A DNA stretch of 64,000 nt from Phocaeicola abscessus CCUG 55929 (lineage in GTDB: Bacteria; Bacteroidota; Bacteroidia; Bacteroidales; Bacteroidaceae), in assembly GCF_000312445.1 (NCBI RefSeq), contig NZ_HE997184.1:71346-135345 (forward strand), given 5' to 3'. Every line of letters starts with the position of its first letter. The first letter of the stretch is position 1. The notes under the pieces are model-generated. The model was not told where the DNA came from and made no database searches. It saw only the letters and a list, made by a program, of their open reading frames with translations. This document shows, one piece after another, positions 1 to 12,450 of this stretch. A program made the translations under genes and the position numbers.

Positions 1-1284
1 TTCGGGACTTTGATCGCCATCAGTTGGCAACTCACACTATTCACGCTGATCGTCCTCCCGTTTATGGGATGGATCATGGGGCAAGTGGGCAAGATGTTGA
101 AACGCAAATCGCTGATAGCTCAGGGACAATGGAGCGATCTGATGTCGCAGGTAGAAGAGACGTTGGGAGGACTTCGCATCATCAAGGCATTCAATGCGGA
201 ACGAAAGATGAGCCAACGCTTTTTAGAGATCAACAATCTGTTTCGCCGAACGATAGGAAGAGTAAATATGCGCCAACAACTGGCACACCCCATGAGCGAA
301 TTCTTAGGTACGGTACTCATCATCATCGTGCTGTGGTTCGGAGGCATACTCATCCTACACAACGACAATACCATTACCGCCCCCTCGTTCATCTTCTATC
401 TGGTCATACTCTATAGCCTGATCAACCCGCTGAAAGAATTTTCGAAAGCAAGTTACAACATCCCCAAGGGATTAGCCAGTATGGAACGGGTAGACAAAAT
501 CCTGAAAGCGGAGAACAAGATAAAGATCAACCCGCATCCCGTTCATATCGGTATGTTCACAGACCGGATCGAGTTCCGGCACGTTTCTTTTAAATACGAG
601 AACCAATGGGTGCTTCGCGACATCAACCTGAACATTCCGAAAGGCAAGACGATCGCATTGGTCGGACAATCGGGATCCGGCAAATCGACACTGGTGGATC
701 TGATCCCCCGTTTTCATGACGTCCAGGAAGGAACGGTGCTGATCGACGGCATCGACATCAAAGACACTACGCTGTTCGAATTGCGCAGTATGATGGGCAA
801 TGTAAATCAGGAAGCCATTCTGTTCAACGACACGTTCTATAACAACATCGCCTTCGGCGTAGAGAACGCTACCGCACAGCAAGTGATCGGAGCCGCCAAG
901 ATCGCCAATGCACACGAATTCATCATGGCGAGTGAACGCGGTTACGATACGGTGATAGGCGACCGCGGAGGAAAACTCTCGGGCGGACAACGGCAACGAA
1001 TCAGCATCGCCCGAGCCATTCTGAAAAATCCCCCGATACTCATCCTCGACGAGGCGACCTCCGCCCTCGATACGGAAAGCGAGCGCATGGTGCAAGACGC
1101 CCTGGAGAGGTTGATGAAAAACCGTACCACCATCGCCATCGCCCATCGCCTGTCGACCATCCGCCATGCGGATGAAATATGCGTCCTGCATGAAGGACAA
1201 ATTGTCGAAAGAGGGAAACATGAAGAACTGCTCGCATTGAACGGATACTATAAAAAACTCTGCGACATGCAACAGATGAAATAA
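1..1284 (+). CDS. ABC exporter, MsbA-like, permease-ATPase fusion (5' end outside window)
   Basis: ATP-driven export of lipid or another hydrophobic substrate across the inner membrane is the family role; lipid A core would be the MsbA substrate, but the substrate is not readable here. The frame is open at base 1, so the N-terminus lies upstream. About 427 residues are visible: the last membrane helices (hydrophobic stretches before residue ~150), then a complete nucleotide-binding domain with Walker A GQSGSGKST (from ~222), signature LSGGQRQR (~326), Walker B ILILDEATSALD (Asp ~350, Glu ~351) and the switch His in IAHRLS (~382). The gene is followed after 27 nt by the SGNH hydrolase gene, so they may be co-transcribed. 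Could equally be a multidrug-type exporter of the same fold. Confidence 0.9.
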   Translation, partial: FGTLIAISWQLTLFTLIVLPFMGWIMGQVGKMLKRKSLIAQGQWSDLMSQVEETLGGLRIIKAFNAERKMSQRFLEINNLFRRTIGRVNMRQQLAHPMSEFLGTVLIIIVLWFGGILILHNDNTITAPSFIFYLVILYSLINPLKEFSKASYNIPKGLASMERVDKILKAENKIKINPHPVHIGMFTDRIEFRHVSFKYENQWVLRDINLNIPKGKTIALVGQSGSGKSTLVDLIPRFHDVQEGTVLIDGIDIKDTTLFELRSMMGNVNQEAILFNDTFYNNIAFGVENATAQQVIGAAKIANAHEFIMASERGYDTVIGDRGGKLSGGQRQRISIARAILKNPPILILDEATSALDTESERMVQDALERLMKNRTTIAIAHRLSTIRHADEICVLHEGQIVERGKHEELLALNGYYKKLCDMQQMK

Positions 1285-1311
1285 ATACGAATACTGAAAA
1301 ACAGAAGAAAC

Positions 1312-3078
1312 ATGAAAAAGTTACTTTTACCTTTCTTGCTGGCGACCGCTTGTTGGGTGTCGCCTCTATCCGCCCAGACGAAATGGGTGAACCCTTTGGA
1401 ACAAGGAGCGAAGACCGTTCACGGACGCTGGTGGCCAACTGAATTGAAATCGACCTATCACCGGATGCCGGAGCGAGCAGAAAAAGAGGTCAGAAAAGAT
1501 GTATGGGACTTATCTAAAGAGTCTGCAGGGCTTTCTATTGTTTTTCGCACCGATGCAACCGACATAAAGGTTCGCTACAAAGTGTCAGGCAATCGGCAGA
1601 TGGTACACATGCCGGCGACCGGCGTCTCGGGTGTGGATCTCTATGCGACGGATGCCAACGGGAAACGCTATTGGTGCGCCAACCGCTTCCACTGGAACTG
1701 GAGAGGCGATACCATCGGTTACCACTTTGAAGACTTGACTTTCCGCACGCCCGTTCGTTCGGGATACGAATTCCACCTCTATCTCCCGCTTTATAACGAA
1801 GTGACGTGGCTGGAAATCGGCGTGCCCGAAGAGCACTTCATCCGCTTCACCCCCTCATCGGAAGAAAAGCCGATCGTAGTCTACGGAACTTCCATCGCTC
1901 AAGGGGCCTGCGCTTCCCGACCGGGAATGGCCTGGACCAATATCGTGGAACGGGAGACGGAACACCCCCTGATCAATCTGGCCTTCTCGGGAAACGGACG
2001 GCTCGAAGAAGAGGTATTCCGCTATCTCTCGGAGATCGATTCGAAACTCTATATCATCGACTGCCTGCCCAACATGACCGACAAGAATCTCCGCCCACTC
2101 ATCTGCGATCGCACGCTGAAAGGGATCGACATCCTCCGCGCTAAAAACAAGACTCCCATCCTTTTGGTCGAACACAACTATGCCAACCGAGAGAGTTCGG
2201 ATACGGCCAAAGAACAGGACGAGCAGACCAATAAAGAACTTCGAAAAGCCTACGAAATGCTGCAGACCAAAGGGGTGAAAGACGTTTATTACCTCAGTCG
2301 CGAAGATTTCGATTTCAGTTTCGATTCGATGGTCGAAGGTATCCACCCCAACGATCTCGGCATGCGGCAGTATGCCGATGCCTACATCCGAAAGATTCAG
2401 GAGATTTTTCGGGAAGACGACGAAAACCGGACGATTTTCAAGCCCTGCACCCAACAGCGCGACTTCTACGACTGGAAAGAGCGCCACAACCTGACAATCG
2501 CCCGGAACAGGGAGCAGGCGCCGCAAATCGTACTGATCGGCAACTCCATCACTCACTTCTGGAGCGACGATCACAGAAAAACAGGAAAAGCAAAGAAAGC
2601 GTTCGCAAAGAGTTGGGACAAGCTCTTCGAAGGGAAGATCGTCCGCAATCAAGGTTACGGATGGGACCGCATAGAAAACGGACTCTGGAGAATCTATCAC
2701 GGAGAATTGGACGATTTCGAAGCCGAAAAGATCTTCCTCCTTTTAGGAGCGAACAACGTGGCCCTGAACACTGATGAGGAAATCGTCGACGGCATGTTGC
2801 AACTGATACGGGCTGTCAAGCAGCGGCAACCGAACGCCAAGATCTATCAGGTGGGTATCATGCCGGAAAGGCATCACGAACAGCGTATTGCCCGTATCAA
2901 TCGAACGCTGCAAGAAAAATTGCAAAGCACAGCAGTCACTTACGTGGACATGTCGACCGGCTTTTTAGACGAAAACGGAAAACTGATAGAATCGCTGTTC
3001 ATTGGAGACGGGGTACACCCCAATGCAAAAGGTTATGAGCGTGAAGCCAAAAACTTGGAACCGTACGTGAAAGAATAA
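1312..3078 (+). CDS. Secreted protein with tandem SGNH/GDSL hydrolase domains
   Basis: Predicted exported esterase or acetylhydrolase of 588 aa. An N-terminal signal peptide (basic MKK, hydrophobic core, likely cleavage after PLSA near residue 21) is followed by a beta-rich accessory domain (~25-180). A first SGNH-like domain (~187-365) has GTSIAQG as the nucleophile block, a Gly/Asn block in FSGNGR and GIHPNDLG as the final His block. A second SGNH domain (~400-588) has GNSITHFW, LLLGANN and GDGVHPNAKGYE. Both domains therefore keep the serine and histidine blocks. The family removes acetyl or acyl groups from polysaccharides or glycoproteins; the substrate here is unknown. No promoter is obvious in the 27-nt gap, suggesting transcription from the ABC exporter gene. 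Confidence 0.85.
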   Translation: MKKLLLPFLLATACWVSPLSAQTKWVNPLEQGAKTVHGRWWPTELKSTYHRMPERAEKEVRKDVWDLSKESAGLSIVFRTDATDIKVRYKVSGNRQMVHMPATGVSGVDLYATDANGKRYWCANRFHWNWRGDTIGYHFEDLTFRTPVRSGYEFHLYLPLYNEVTWLEIGVPEEHFIRFTPSSEEKPIVVYGTSIAQGACASRPGMAWTNIVERETEHPLINLAFSGNGRLEEEVFRYLSEIDSKLYIIDCLPNMTDKNLRPLICDRTLKGIDILRAKNKTPILLVEHNYANRESSDTAKEQDEQTNKELRKAYEMLQTKGVKDVYYLSREDFDFSFDSMVEGIHPNDLGMRQYADAYIRKIQEIFREDDENRTIFKPCTQQRDFYDWKERHNLTIARNREQAPQIVLIGNSITHFWSDDHRKTGKAKKAFAKSWDKLFEGKIVRNQGYGWDRIENGLWRIYHGELDDFEAEKIFLLLGANNVALNTDEEIVDGMLQLIRAVKQRQPNAKIYQVGIMPERHHEQRIARINRTLQEKLQSTAVTYVDMSTGFLDENGKLIESLFIGDGVHPNAKGYEREAKNLEPYVKE

Positions 3079-3267
3079 ATTATTCCGACGCAACCGCTTC
3101 GTTTTTTCACTCCTCCCTTGTTTTCAGAAAGTAACGCTATCGGTCGGTGCGCGCAGAAAGAAATCCTCATCGGAGATTCACCTTATAAAAAAGCATATCC
3201 GCTTTGCAGATCATCGTTGTCGGCGAAAACGGAGAATCGTGCGATTCCGCCCCTTTCGAAATGTGCG

Positions 3268-3301
3268 GCAGGGGGGAAAGGTTCCAGCACCTTCCCCCTG
3301 C
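3268..3301 (-). terminator. GC-rich hairpin downstream of the phosphorylase gene
   Basis: GCAGGGGG pairs with CCCCCTGC, and AAGGT with ACCTT closer to the loop, with a 2-nt bulge. It lies about 25-60 nt beyond the glgP stop. No T-run follows on either strand, so it may be an mRNA 3' stabiliser rather than an intrinsic terminator. Confidence 0.35.
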
Positions 3302-3324
3302 TTCGTACTCGCCCCGGCCGACGG

Positions 3325-5898
3325 TCAATTGAACCAACGCACGTAACAGAAATCCTGCCGATGAGGCAGCGCCGGGTTCTTCGGGAACATGCGAAATGCC
3401 ATCTTGAAGCTCCCCGAATTCGACAGGCTGACTTTTCCTCTGAACGTAAAGAGATTCCCCTCCCGGCGTATCACTTCCAAGGGTTCGACGGCATAGAGCG
3501 TCTCCGTGCCGTCGTGCAACTGGCGGGTGGTGACCATCTCGATGCCGATGGCATCGTCCAACCCTCTTTCGTCGACGACGAAGGTGACATCATACTGTTT
3601 ACCCGTTTCCATGCTACCCGCCACGAAGCCTTCCGTCTTTTCGGCCGAAACGATTCGGATTTGCTCCCACACGGCGGCGACCTGGGTTTTCCAAGCGGCG
3701 ATTTCCTTCGCCTTGGCGAAACGATCCGCTGTCAATTCGCGGTTGCGGGCAGCCTCCTTGATGTAGAACTTCTCATAATAATCATCCAGCTGACGCTTCA
3801 TCGTATAGTGCGGCGCCACCTGCGCGATCGAGTTCTTGATCGTCTTGATCCATTCTTCGGAATATCCTTGTTCGTTCCGTCGATAGTACAGAGGAACGAT
3901 TTCGTTTTCGAGAAGGCTGTAGATGGTCGCCGCATCCAGTTGGTCCTGATGGTCCTGATTCTGATACGTACGTCGGTCGGTCAAGGCCCAGCCGGCTCCC
4001 TCTCGATAACCTTCGTACCACCAACCGTCTAACACGGAAAAATTGACCACGCCGTTCATCAAAGCTTTCTCACCCGAGGTTCCCGAGGCTTCTAAGGGGC
4101 GCGTGGGCGTGTTCATCCAGATGTCGACGCCCGAGACCAGGCGACGAGCCAGACGCATGTCGTAGTTCTCGAGAAAGATGATTTTGCCTAAAAACTCCGG
4201 ACGGCGGGAAATCTCCACGATGCGCTTGATGAGCCCCTGCCCCGCCCCGTCGTGCGGATGCGCTTTCCCGGCGAAGAGGAATTGCACGGGACGTTCGGGA
4301 TTGTTGACGATCTTGGCCAGACGGTCGAGATCGGTAAACAGCAAATGAGCACGTTTATAGGTGGCGAACCGGCGAGCGAAACCAATGAGCAAGGCATTCG
4401 GATTGATTTTCTCCATCAACGACACGATGCGCGAAGGATCGCCTTGATTCTTCAGCCAACTTTCCCGGAATTGCTTGCGGATATAATCCACCAATATCTT
4501 TTTCAGGGTGCACCGCGTTGCCCAAATCTCTTCGTCGGGCACCTCGTAGATTACTTCCCATATCTTTTCGTTCGATTCGTCCTGCCAGAACGAGGGGTCG
4601 AAGTGTCGGTCGTAAAGTTTCTTCCACTCCGTCGAGCTCCACGTCTCGAAATGCACGCCATTGGTGACATAGCCCACGTGGGTCTCTTCCGGGAAGTACC
4701 CTTTCCATATCCCGGAAAACATGCGCTGCGAGACCTTGCCGTGCAGCCAGCTGACGCCGTTCACCTCCTGCGAGGTATTGCAGGCGAAAGTAGACATGCA
4801 GAAGCGTTCGCTCGAATCGCCGGGATTGGTGCGGCCCAGATCCATCAAGTCCTGCCAGCTGATACCCATGCGCTGCGGATAACCGCTCATATACTTACCG
4901 AACAAGCCCTCGTCGAAGTAATCGTGGCCTGCAGGTACCGGCGTGTGGACGGTGTAGAGCGAAGAAGAACGCACCACCTCCATCGCTTCCTCGAAATTCA
5001 GGCCGCTTTCGACATATTCGCACAGACGCTCGACGTTGCAAAGGGCTGCGTGCCCCTCATTGCAATGATAAATATCCTGCTTGATGCCCAACTTGTTCAA
5101 TAACAGCACGCCGCCGATGCCGAGCAGTATTTCCTGTTTCAACCGGTTCTCCCAATCGCCTCCGTAAAGCTGATGGGTGATCGGACGGTCGTACTCGCTG
5201 TTCATGTCGTTATCGGTATCCATCAGATACAAGGGGACGCGCCCCACGTTGACTTTCCACACGTTGACGTGAACGAAGTAATCCATATAGGGAACGTCCA
5301 AGACCATGGGCTGTCCGTTCCGATCGTTCACGCGTTCGATGGGCAGGCTTCCGAAATTCTGGGCTTCGTAATTGGCCACCTGCTGTCCGTCCATCGACAA
5401 GGATTGGGTAAAGTAACCGTACCGATAGAGGAAGCCGATGCCGCACATGTTCACGTTGCTGTCCGAAGCCTCCTTCATATAATCACCCGCTAAAATTCCC
5501 AAACCACCTGAATATATTTTCAGGACGTTGGTCAGTCCGTATTCCATGCAGAAGTATGCCACGGACGGGCGGGAACTGTCCGGCTGCACATCCATGTAGG
5601 CCTTGAACCGGGCATAGACGTCGTTTATGCGTTTTAAGATCGATTTGTCGGCGGCCAACGCCTGCAGCTTCTCGTAACTCAACCGTTCCAATAGGACGAC
5701 CGGATTGCGGTCGGATTCTTTCCAGAGCTCTGGATCGAGATCTCTGAACAATTCGGTAGCTTCATAATTCCAAGCCCACCAGATGTTGCGAGACAATTCC
5801 TCCAACCTCCCGAGCTCGGCGGGGATGTGGGATTTCACCACCACCGACTGCCAAACGGGCGTATTCGCATTACTAATTTTGATTTTCATATCGCTCAA
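3325..5898 (-). CDS. glgP: Alpha-glucan (glycogen/maltodextrin) phosphorylase, GT35
   Basis: Cytoplasmic PLP enzyme releasing glucose 1-phosphate from alpha-1,4-glucan ends. The 857-aa protein starts with a DUF3417-type domain (~12-120, containing RNIWWAWN), followed by the phosphorylase fold with [12 protein letters not shown] (~506) and [14 protein letters not shown] (603-616), whose Lys611 fits the PLP lysine. A ~100-aa beta-rich C-terminal extension follows. This is the long alpha-glucan phosphorylase subfamily common in Bacteroidetes, not the GlgP/MalP subfamily. It begins 16 nt after the glycogen synthase stop on the same strand, so one operon makes and mobilises glycogen. The start may be the first ATG or the ATG three codons on (MKIKISN); nothing decides between them. 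Confidence 0.93.
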   Translation of the reverse strand: MSDMKIKISNANTPVWQSVVVKSHIPAELGRLEELSRNIWWAWNYEATELFRDLDPELWKESDRNPVVLLERLSYEKLQALAADKSILKRINDVYARFKAYMDVQPDSSRPSVAYFCMEYGLTNVLKIYSGGLGILAGDYMKEASDSNVNMCGIGFLYRYGYFTQSLSMDGQQVANYEAQNFGSLPIERVNDRNGQPMVLDVPYMDYFVHVNVWKVNVGRVPLYLMDTDNDMNSEYDRPITHQLYGGDWENRLKQEILLGIGGVLLLNKLGIKQDIYHCNEGHAALCNVERLCEYVESGLNFEEAMEVVRSSSLYTVHTPVPAGHDYFDEGLFGKYMSGYPQRMGISWQDLMDLGRTNPGDSSERFCMSTFACNTSQEVNGVSWLHGKVSQRMFSGIWKGYFPEETHVGYVTNGVHFETWSSTEWKKLYDRHFDPSFWQDESNEKIWEVIYEVPDEEIWATRCTLKKILVDYIRKQFRESWLKNQGDPSRIVSLMEKINPNALLIGFARRFATYKRAHLLFTDLDRLAKIVNNPERPVQFLFAGKAHPHDGAGQGLIKRIVEISRRPEFLGKIIFLENYDMRLARRLVSGVDIWMNTPTRPLEASGTSGEKALMNGVVNFSVLDGWWYEGYREGAGWALTDRRTYQNQDHQDQLDAATIYSLLENEIVPLYYRRNEQGYSEEWIKTIKNSIAQVAPHYTMKRQLDDYYEKFYIKEAARNRELTADRFAKAKEIAAWKTQVAAVWEQIRIVSAEKTEGFVAGSMETGKQYDVTFVVDERGLDDAIGIEMVTTRQLHDGTETLYAVEPLEVIRREGNLFTFRGKVSLSNSGSFKMAFRMFPKNPALPHRQDFCYVRWFN

Positions 5899-5914
5899 CT
5901 GTAAAATAATGTCA

Positions 5915-7588
5915 TTAATTCTTATGCTTCACTCGTCGCAGATGCGCCTTGTGCAAAGCGATGTCGTACGCATCGTAATAATAGGGTATGAAGTCTTTCC
6001 ACAATGCTTTTTGGGACAAAGTCCAAGCATGTTTTCGGATTTGTCTGACCTCGTTTTTCGTCAACTGCGAAAAAGCGACGACAGATTCCTTTATCGTGTC
6101 TGCCACCTGGGAATAATTGTAGTCCGAACGGTGAACGACTTTCACCCCGTCCGTCAATTCCCCCGGCTTGCCCAATTCCTTATCCACCCAGCGTCCGAAG
6201 CCGGACAAGTCGGTCGTGAGGGTTGGAACTCGGAAAGCGATGCTCTCGAGGGGGGTGTATCCCCACGGCTCATAATAAGAAGGATACACGCTTAAATCAT
6301 TGCCGATAATCACGTCGTAGTACGCCATGTTCAGTATGCTGTCTTTTCCGTCCAAATAGCAGGGAACAAAGATGACTTTTACGTTGGAATCGGCGGCATT
6401 CGACAGCCCCTTGTCCTTCATCATAGCCAAAACCTGATCGTGTTCCATATTATGCAACCAATGCGTAATACAGGGGCATTCGAGAGGAGTCATGAAGCAT
6501 TCGTCACTCATGAGGCGCTGTTGCAGGTCTGCCCGGGGGTCGCTCACCCATCCGGGCACATGGATGAAGGCAAGTACGTTCTTCTTCAAGTCGTGTTCCT
6601 TCGTCAAGCGGCTCAGCGCTTCCAGATAGACGTCGATTCCCTTATTGTAAAATTCATATCTCCCACTCGTGCCGACGATGAGCGTATCGTCGTCCAACGA
6701 AACGCCCAATAATTTGTTTGCCAGATTCAGGACCGCCGCCCTGGCCTCCCCCCTTTTGTCGTCGAAGCTCTTTCCTTTGGCGACAAAGCTATCGTCGAAA
6801 CCGTTCCTCAAGATTACGTCAGCCGGTTTATCGAGCAGTTCCTTGCATTCCCTGTCGGTAATATCGCTCACCGTGGTGAAACAATCCGCATAATGAGCCG
6901 TCTGTTTTTCGATCGAATGTTTCGATCGGACGTTCAGTTCCTCTGCCATCCGATCGCCGTCGTAGGCGAAAAGATAATCGTACAAGGGTTTGCGGTTGCA
7001 TGCGATAGACCTGCCGACCGTAGTGGCATGCGTGGTAAACACGGTGGCTATTTCGGGAACATGCTTTTGGATATACAGCGCTCCCATACCCGTCATCCAT
7101 TCGTTGGCATGGAAGATGACATTGGCAAACTCCGTCAAATTGAAGCGATAAAAACTTTCCGCCACTTTTCCCGCAGCGACTGCAAACATGCACGATTCGT
7201 CATAATCTCCGTAAGCGTGCAACGAGTCCACCTGAAAATCTTCCCACATCCGGGCATAGATCGTATCCTTCTCGACAAAAAGAGAACGGAAATCGACCAG
7301 AAAGACCACCGGATACCCCGGAACATTCCACCGTCCCGTCCTGACTTTTAATCCGTCGACCCGCCAAGCGTGCTCCCTCCATGCGGTCAGCAGATTCGTA
7401 TCCTCTGCGAAGGTGGGGTTCATCTTCTTACCCCAAATATCCGGTCCGATAAAGAATATTCTATCCGTCAAAGCTTCCTGCAACGTTTTAGCTCTCGTCG
7501 ATAAAACCGTATATATTCCACCTATCTTATTACATACCTCCCAACTGGTTTCAAAAATGTAATCGGGTGTCATCCATTCATTAGTCAT
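5915..7588 (-). CDS. Glycogen synthase, GT3 (eukaryote-type) family
   Basis: Transfers glucose from a nucleotide sugar to growing glycogen in the cytoplasm. The 557-aa protein has the N-terminal acceptor-loop motif [18 protein letters not shown] (16-33), a THATTVGR segment (~190) and the retaining-transferase E-x7-E motif with Glu440 and Glu448 in [12 protein letters not shown]. Length and motifs resemble animal/fungal Gys-type GT3 enzymes more than bacterial GlgA (GT5), so I do not call it glgA. First gene of a two-gene operon with the phosphorylase; a promoter lies 23-54 nt upstream of the ATG. Whether UDP- or ADP-glucose is used cannot be read from sequence. Confidence 0.9.
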   Translation of the reverse strand: MTNEWMTPDYIFETSWEVCNKIGGIYTVLSTRAKTLQEALTDRIFFIGPDIWGKKMNPTFAEDTNLLTAWREHAWRVDGLKVRTGRWNVPGYPVVFLVDFRSLFVEKDTIYARMWEDFQVDSLHAYGDYDESCMFAVAAGKVAESFYRFNLTEFANVIFHANEWMTGMGALYIQKHVPEIATVFTTHATTVGRSIACNRKPLYDYLFAYDGDRMAEELNVRSKHSIEKQTAHYADCFTTVSDITDRECKELLDKPADVILRNGFDDSFVAKGKSFDDKRGEARAAVLNLANKLLGVSLDDDTLIVGTSGRYEFYNKGIDVYLEALSRLTKEHDLKKNVLAFIHVPGWVSDPRADLQQRLMSDECFMTPLECPCITHWLHNMEHDQVLAMMKDKGLSNAADSNVKVIFVPCYLDGKDSILNMAYYDVIIGNDLSVYPSYYEPWGYTPLESIAFRVPTLTTDLSGFGRWVDKELGKPGELTDGVKVVHRSDYNYSQVADTIKESVVAFSQLTKNEVRQIRKHAWTLSQKALWKDFIPYYYDAYDIALHKAHLRRVKHKN

Positions 7589-7610
7589 TGATCCTCGTAG
7601 AAATTTATTG

Positions 7611-7642
7611 CAAAAGTAAATAAAACCTCCAACTTGCTCAAG
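7611..7642 (-). promoter_or_regulatory. Promoter of the glycogen operon
   Basis: Read on the minus strand: TACTTTTG (7618-7611) matches the Bacteroidetes -7 box TAnnTTTG exactly, with CTTG (7642-7639) at the -33 position after a 20-nt spacer. It serves the synthase start at 7588. Confidence 0.65.
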
Positions 7643-7750
7643 CTTTAACCCATTTTTATGTTTACGGGAAAAGCCCGACCTGGCCTCCGATCCCGCGGCG
7701 ACGAACGAGGCCTGCTACGCGGTGCTTCGGCTCCGGCAACGCTCAACGGA

Positions 7751-9120
<1,370 letters not shown>

Positions 9121-9133
9121 AATAATATTTCTG

Positions 9134-12100
9134 ATGAAAAAAGATTTAAAGAAAGTATTGGTCTTAGGATCCGGTGCATTGAAGATCGGACAAGCCGGAG
9201 AATTCGACTATTCAGGATCACAAGCTCTCAAGGCTTTACGCGAAGAGGGCATCCATTCCGTACTGATCAATCCGAACATCGCTACCATTCAGACCACCGA
9301 GGGCATTGCCGACAAGGTTTATTTCCTACCCGTCACCCCTTATTTCGTCGAACGGATTATTGAAAAAGAACGTCCGGACGGCATACTGCTGGCCTTCGGT
9401 GGACAAACCGCACTGAACTGCGGAACGACTCTATATAAAGAAGGTATCCTCGACAAATACCAGGTTCAGGTTCTGGGTACTTCAGTCGAAGCAATCATGA
9501 ATACGGAAGACCGTGAGCGCTTCGTCGGAGAATTGAACAAGATCCCGATGAAAACGCCGCGAAGCCATGCCGTAGAATCGATGGAAGAAGCAATAAAAGC
9601 AGCTCACGACTTGGGATTCCCCGTCATGATCCGTTCGGCTTACGCCTTAGGAGGACAAGGCAGCGGTATCAGCCAGCACGAAGAGCAATTCGAGGAATTG
9701 GCTGAAAGCGCATTCACTTTCTCGAATCAGATTCTGGTAGAAGAATCGTTGAAAGGTTGGAAAGAAATAGAATTCGAAGTCATCCGCGATGCGAACGATC
9801 ATTGCTTTACCGTAGCGAGCATGGAAAACTTCGATCCGCTCGGCATTCATACCGGAGAATCCATCGTGGTGGCACCCACCTGCTCGTTGACACCCGAACA
9901 GGTGAAGCTGTTGCAAGAATTGTCCATTCGATGCGTCCGTCACTTGAACATCGTCGGCGAATGCAATATCCAATTCGCATTCCATGCAGAGACCAACGAC
10001 TATCGGGTCATCGAAGTCAACGCTCGCCTAAGCCGTTCTTCCGCTTTGGCCTCCAAGGCCACCGGCTATCCGCTGGCTTTCGTCGCAGCGAAGATCGCAT
10101 TGGGTTATACCCTCGATCAGATCGGCGAGATGGATACCCCGAACTCGGCCTACACGCCCCCACAATTAGATTACCTCATCTGTAAAATACCTCGCTGGGA
10201 CTTAACGAAATTCGCGGGAGTATCGAGGAAGATCGGATCCAGTATGAAATCGGTCGGAGAAATCATGTCGATCGGACACTCGTTCGAAGAAGTCATCCAG
10301 AAAGGTCTCCGGATGATCGGGCAGGGGATGCACGGATTCGTGGGCAACGAACATATCCGATTCGAGAACCTGGACGAAGAATTGACCAACCCTACCGACT
10401 TACGCATTTTCGGTCTGGCTGCCGCCTTGGAAGCCGGCTATACCGTTCGCCACATCTGCGAACTCACGAAAATAGATCCATGGTTCATCGAGAGATTGAA
10501 AAACATCGTCGACTATAAGATAAAACTCTCTTCCTACCATTCGCTGGACGAATTGCCAGCCGAAGCCCTGAAACAAGCGAAAGCATTGGGATTCTCCGAC
10601 TTCCAGATCGCCCGTTTCGTACTGAAACTCAAAGAGAACATGGAAAGCGGAAACTTAAAAGTCCGGGCACGCCGGAAAGAATTAGGGATTCTCCCGGCGG
10701 TCAAACGCATCAACACAGTGGCCTCAGAACACCCGGAGCTGACAAACTACCTGTACATGACTTACGGTACGGCGGGCTACGACGTCAACTATTACAAAAA
10801 TATCCGCTCGGTGGTCGTACTCGGATCAGGCGCGTACCGCATCGGTTCGTCCGTGGAGTTCGACTGGTGCTCGGTCAATGCCACGAACACGGCCCGAAAG
10901 TTGGGATACAAAACCATTATGATCAACTACAACCCCGAGACAGTTTCGACCGACTACGACATGTGCGATCGCCTCTACTTCGATGAGCTCTCCTTCGAGC
11001 GGGTGATGGACGTAATCGATCTTGAAGAGCCAAGCGGGGTGATCGTATCCGTAGGTGGACAGATCCCCAACAACCTGGCGATGAAACTCTACCGGCAGTC
11101 CGTCCCCGTAGTTGGCACCTCCCCCGTCTCGATCGATCGTGCGGAGAACAGAAACAAATTCTCGGCCATGCTCGACCAGCTGGGAATCGATCAACCGGCT
11201 TGGCAGGAGCTGACGAGCATGAAAGAAATGGAAGAATTCGTGGCGCGCGTCGGCTATCCCGTGCTGGTGCGGCCGTCATACGTGCTCTCCGGAGCGGCCA
11301 TGAACGTCTGCTACAATGAAGAGCAACTGAAGGAATACCTGCAGCTGGCCGTCGAAGTTTCGAAGGAATTTCCCGTGGTGGTCTCGCAATTCATGCAAGA
11401 GACGAAGGAACTCGAGTTCGACGGTGTGGCTCAGAACGGCGAGATCGTGGAATATGCCGTCTCCGAGCACATCGAATTCGCCGGCGTACACTCGGGCGAC
11501 GCCACCCTCGTCTTCCCGGCTCAAAAGGTATACTTCGCTACCACAAGGCAGATCAAGCGAATCAGTCGGCAAATCGCGAAAGAGCTGAACATCTCCGGAC
11601 CGTTCAACATCCAGTACCTCGCCAAGAACAACGAGGTCAAAGTGATCGAATGCAACCTCCGTGCCTCCCGCTCGTTCCCCTTCGTCTCGAAGATTCTCAA
11701 GCGGAACTTCATTGAGACCGCCACCCGCATCATGTTGAACGCTCCTTATGAAAAGCCCGACAAATCGGAATTCGACATCGACTGGATCGGCGTAAAAGCT
11801 TCGCAATTCAGCTTTGCAAGATTACACAACGCAGACCCAGTATTAGGCGTAGACATGTCGTCGACTGGCGAAGTTGGCTGCATGGGCGACGACTTTAACG
11901 AGGCGTTACTCAACGCACTGATTTCCGTCGGGCTCCGTATCCCGAAGAAGACGATCATGTTCTCCTCCGGACCGGCCAAATCGAAAGTCGATCTCTTGGA
12001 AGCGAGCCAGATGCTCGCCGAGCGCGGGTATGAGATCTATGCCACGAAAGGCACGGCGAAGTTCCTGCAAGCGCATGAGGTAAACGCCAAAGAGGTGTAC

Positions 12101-12355
12101 TGGCCCGACGAGTGCCCCGACGCCGAAGAGAACGTGATGAAAATGATTGCAGAACATCGCTTCGAACTGATCGTCAATATCCCGAAGAACCAGACGAAGC
12201 GTGAACTGACCAACGGATACAAGATCCGCCGCGCCGCCATCGACCACAACATCTCGCTGATGACGAATGCCCGTTTGGCAAGCGCCTTCATCAATGCTTT
12301 CTGCACCATGGGCGTGGAAGACATCCAGATAAAGAGTTGGCAGGAATATAAATAA
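9134..12355 (+). CDS. carB: Carbamoyl-phosphate synthase, large subunit
   Basis: Makes carbamoyl phosphate from bicarbonate, ammonia and two ATP for pyrimidine and arginine synthesis; ammonia comes from the glutaminase subunit CarA, which is not in this window. The 1073-aa protein has the usual duplicated layout: ATP-grasp half 1 (to ~400), an oligomerisation region, ATP-grasp half 2 starting at SVVVLGSGAYRIG (~558), and a C-terminal MGS-like allosteric domain from ~938 containing ATKGTAKFL. Length is normal for the family. It lies 13 nt after the small ORF and converges with lpxH across 95 nt. Any pyrimidine control would act in the ~140-nt leader; I see no clear attenuator hairpin with a T-run there. 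Confidence 0.97.
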   Translation: MKKDLKKVLVLGSGALKIGQAGEFDYSGSQALKALREEGIHSVLINPNIATIQTTEGIADKVYFLPVTPYFVERIIEKERPDGILLAFGGQTALNCGTTLYKEGILDKYQVQVLGTSVEAIMNTEDRERFVGELNKIPMKTPRSHAVESMEEAIKAAHDLGFPVMIRSAYALGGQGSGISQHEEQFEELAESAFTFSNQILVEESLKGWKEIEFEVIRDANDHCFTVASMENFDPLGIHTGESIVVAPTCSLTPEQVKLLQELSIRCVRHLNIVGECNIQFAFHAETNDYRVIEVNARLSRSSALASKATGYPLAFVAAKIALGYTLDQIGEMDTPNSAYTPPQLDYLICKIPRWDLTKFAGVSRKIGSSMKSVGEIMSIGHSFEEVIQKGLRMIGQGMHGFVGNEHIRFENLDEELTNPTDLRIFGLAAALEAGYTVRHICELTKIDPWFIERLKNIVDYKIKLSSYHSLDELPAEALKQAKALGFSDFQIARFVLKLKENMESGNLKVRARRKELGILPAVKRINTVASEHPELTNYLYMTYGTAGYDVNYYKNIRSVVVLGSGAYRIGSSVEFDWCSVNATNTARKLGYKTIMINYNPETVSTDYDMCDRLYFDELSFERVMDVIDLEEPSGVIVSVGGQIPNNLAMKLYRQSVPVVGTSPVSIDRAENRNKFSAMLDQLGIDQPAWQELTSMKEMEEFVARVGYPVLVRPSYVLSGAAMNVCYNEEQLKEYLQLAVEVSKEFPVVVSQFMQETKELEFDGVAQNGEIVEYAVSEHIEFAGVHSGDATLVFPAQKVYFATTRQIKRISRQIAKELNISGPFNIQYLAKNNEVKVIECNLRASRSFPFVSKILKRNFIETATRIMLNAPYEKPDKSEFDIDWIGVKASQFSFARLHNADPVLGVDMSSTGEVGCMGDDFNEALLNALISVGLRIPKKTIMFSSGPAKSKVDLLEASQMLAERGYEIYATKGTAKFLQAHEVNAKEVYWPDECPDAEENVMKMIAEHRFELIVNIPKNQTKRELTNGYKIRRAAIDHNISLMTNARLASAFINAFCTMGVEDIQIKSWQEYK

Positions 12356-12450
12356 AAGCGCAACGGAAAACGTCCGCAAAGGCAACTCAAATCAGCCCAA
12401 CGCAAGCGAATCGACGCATTGGTCACTCCGCACGATTGGGCAGGAGCGTA

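Noticed and set aside
472-1272. 266-aa minus-strand ORF inside the ABC exporter gene
   Set aside because: Antisense shadow of a clear ABC ATPase with all motifs on the plus strand.
3118-4032. 304-aa plus-strand ORF over the end of the phosphorylase gene
   Set aside because: Antisense to strongly conserved phosphorylase sequence; no promoter or domain.
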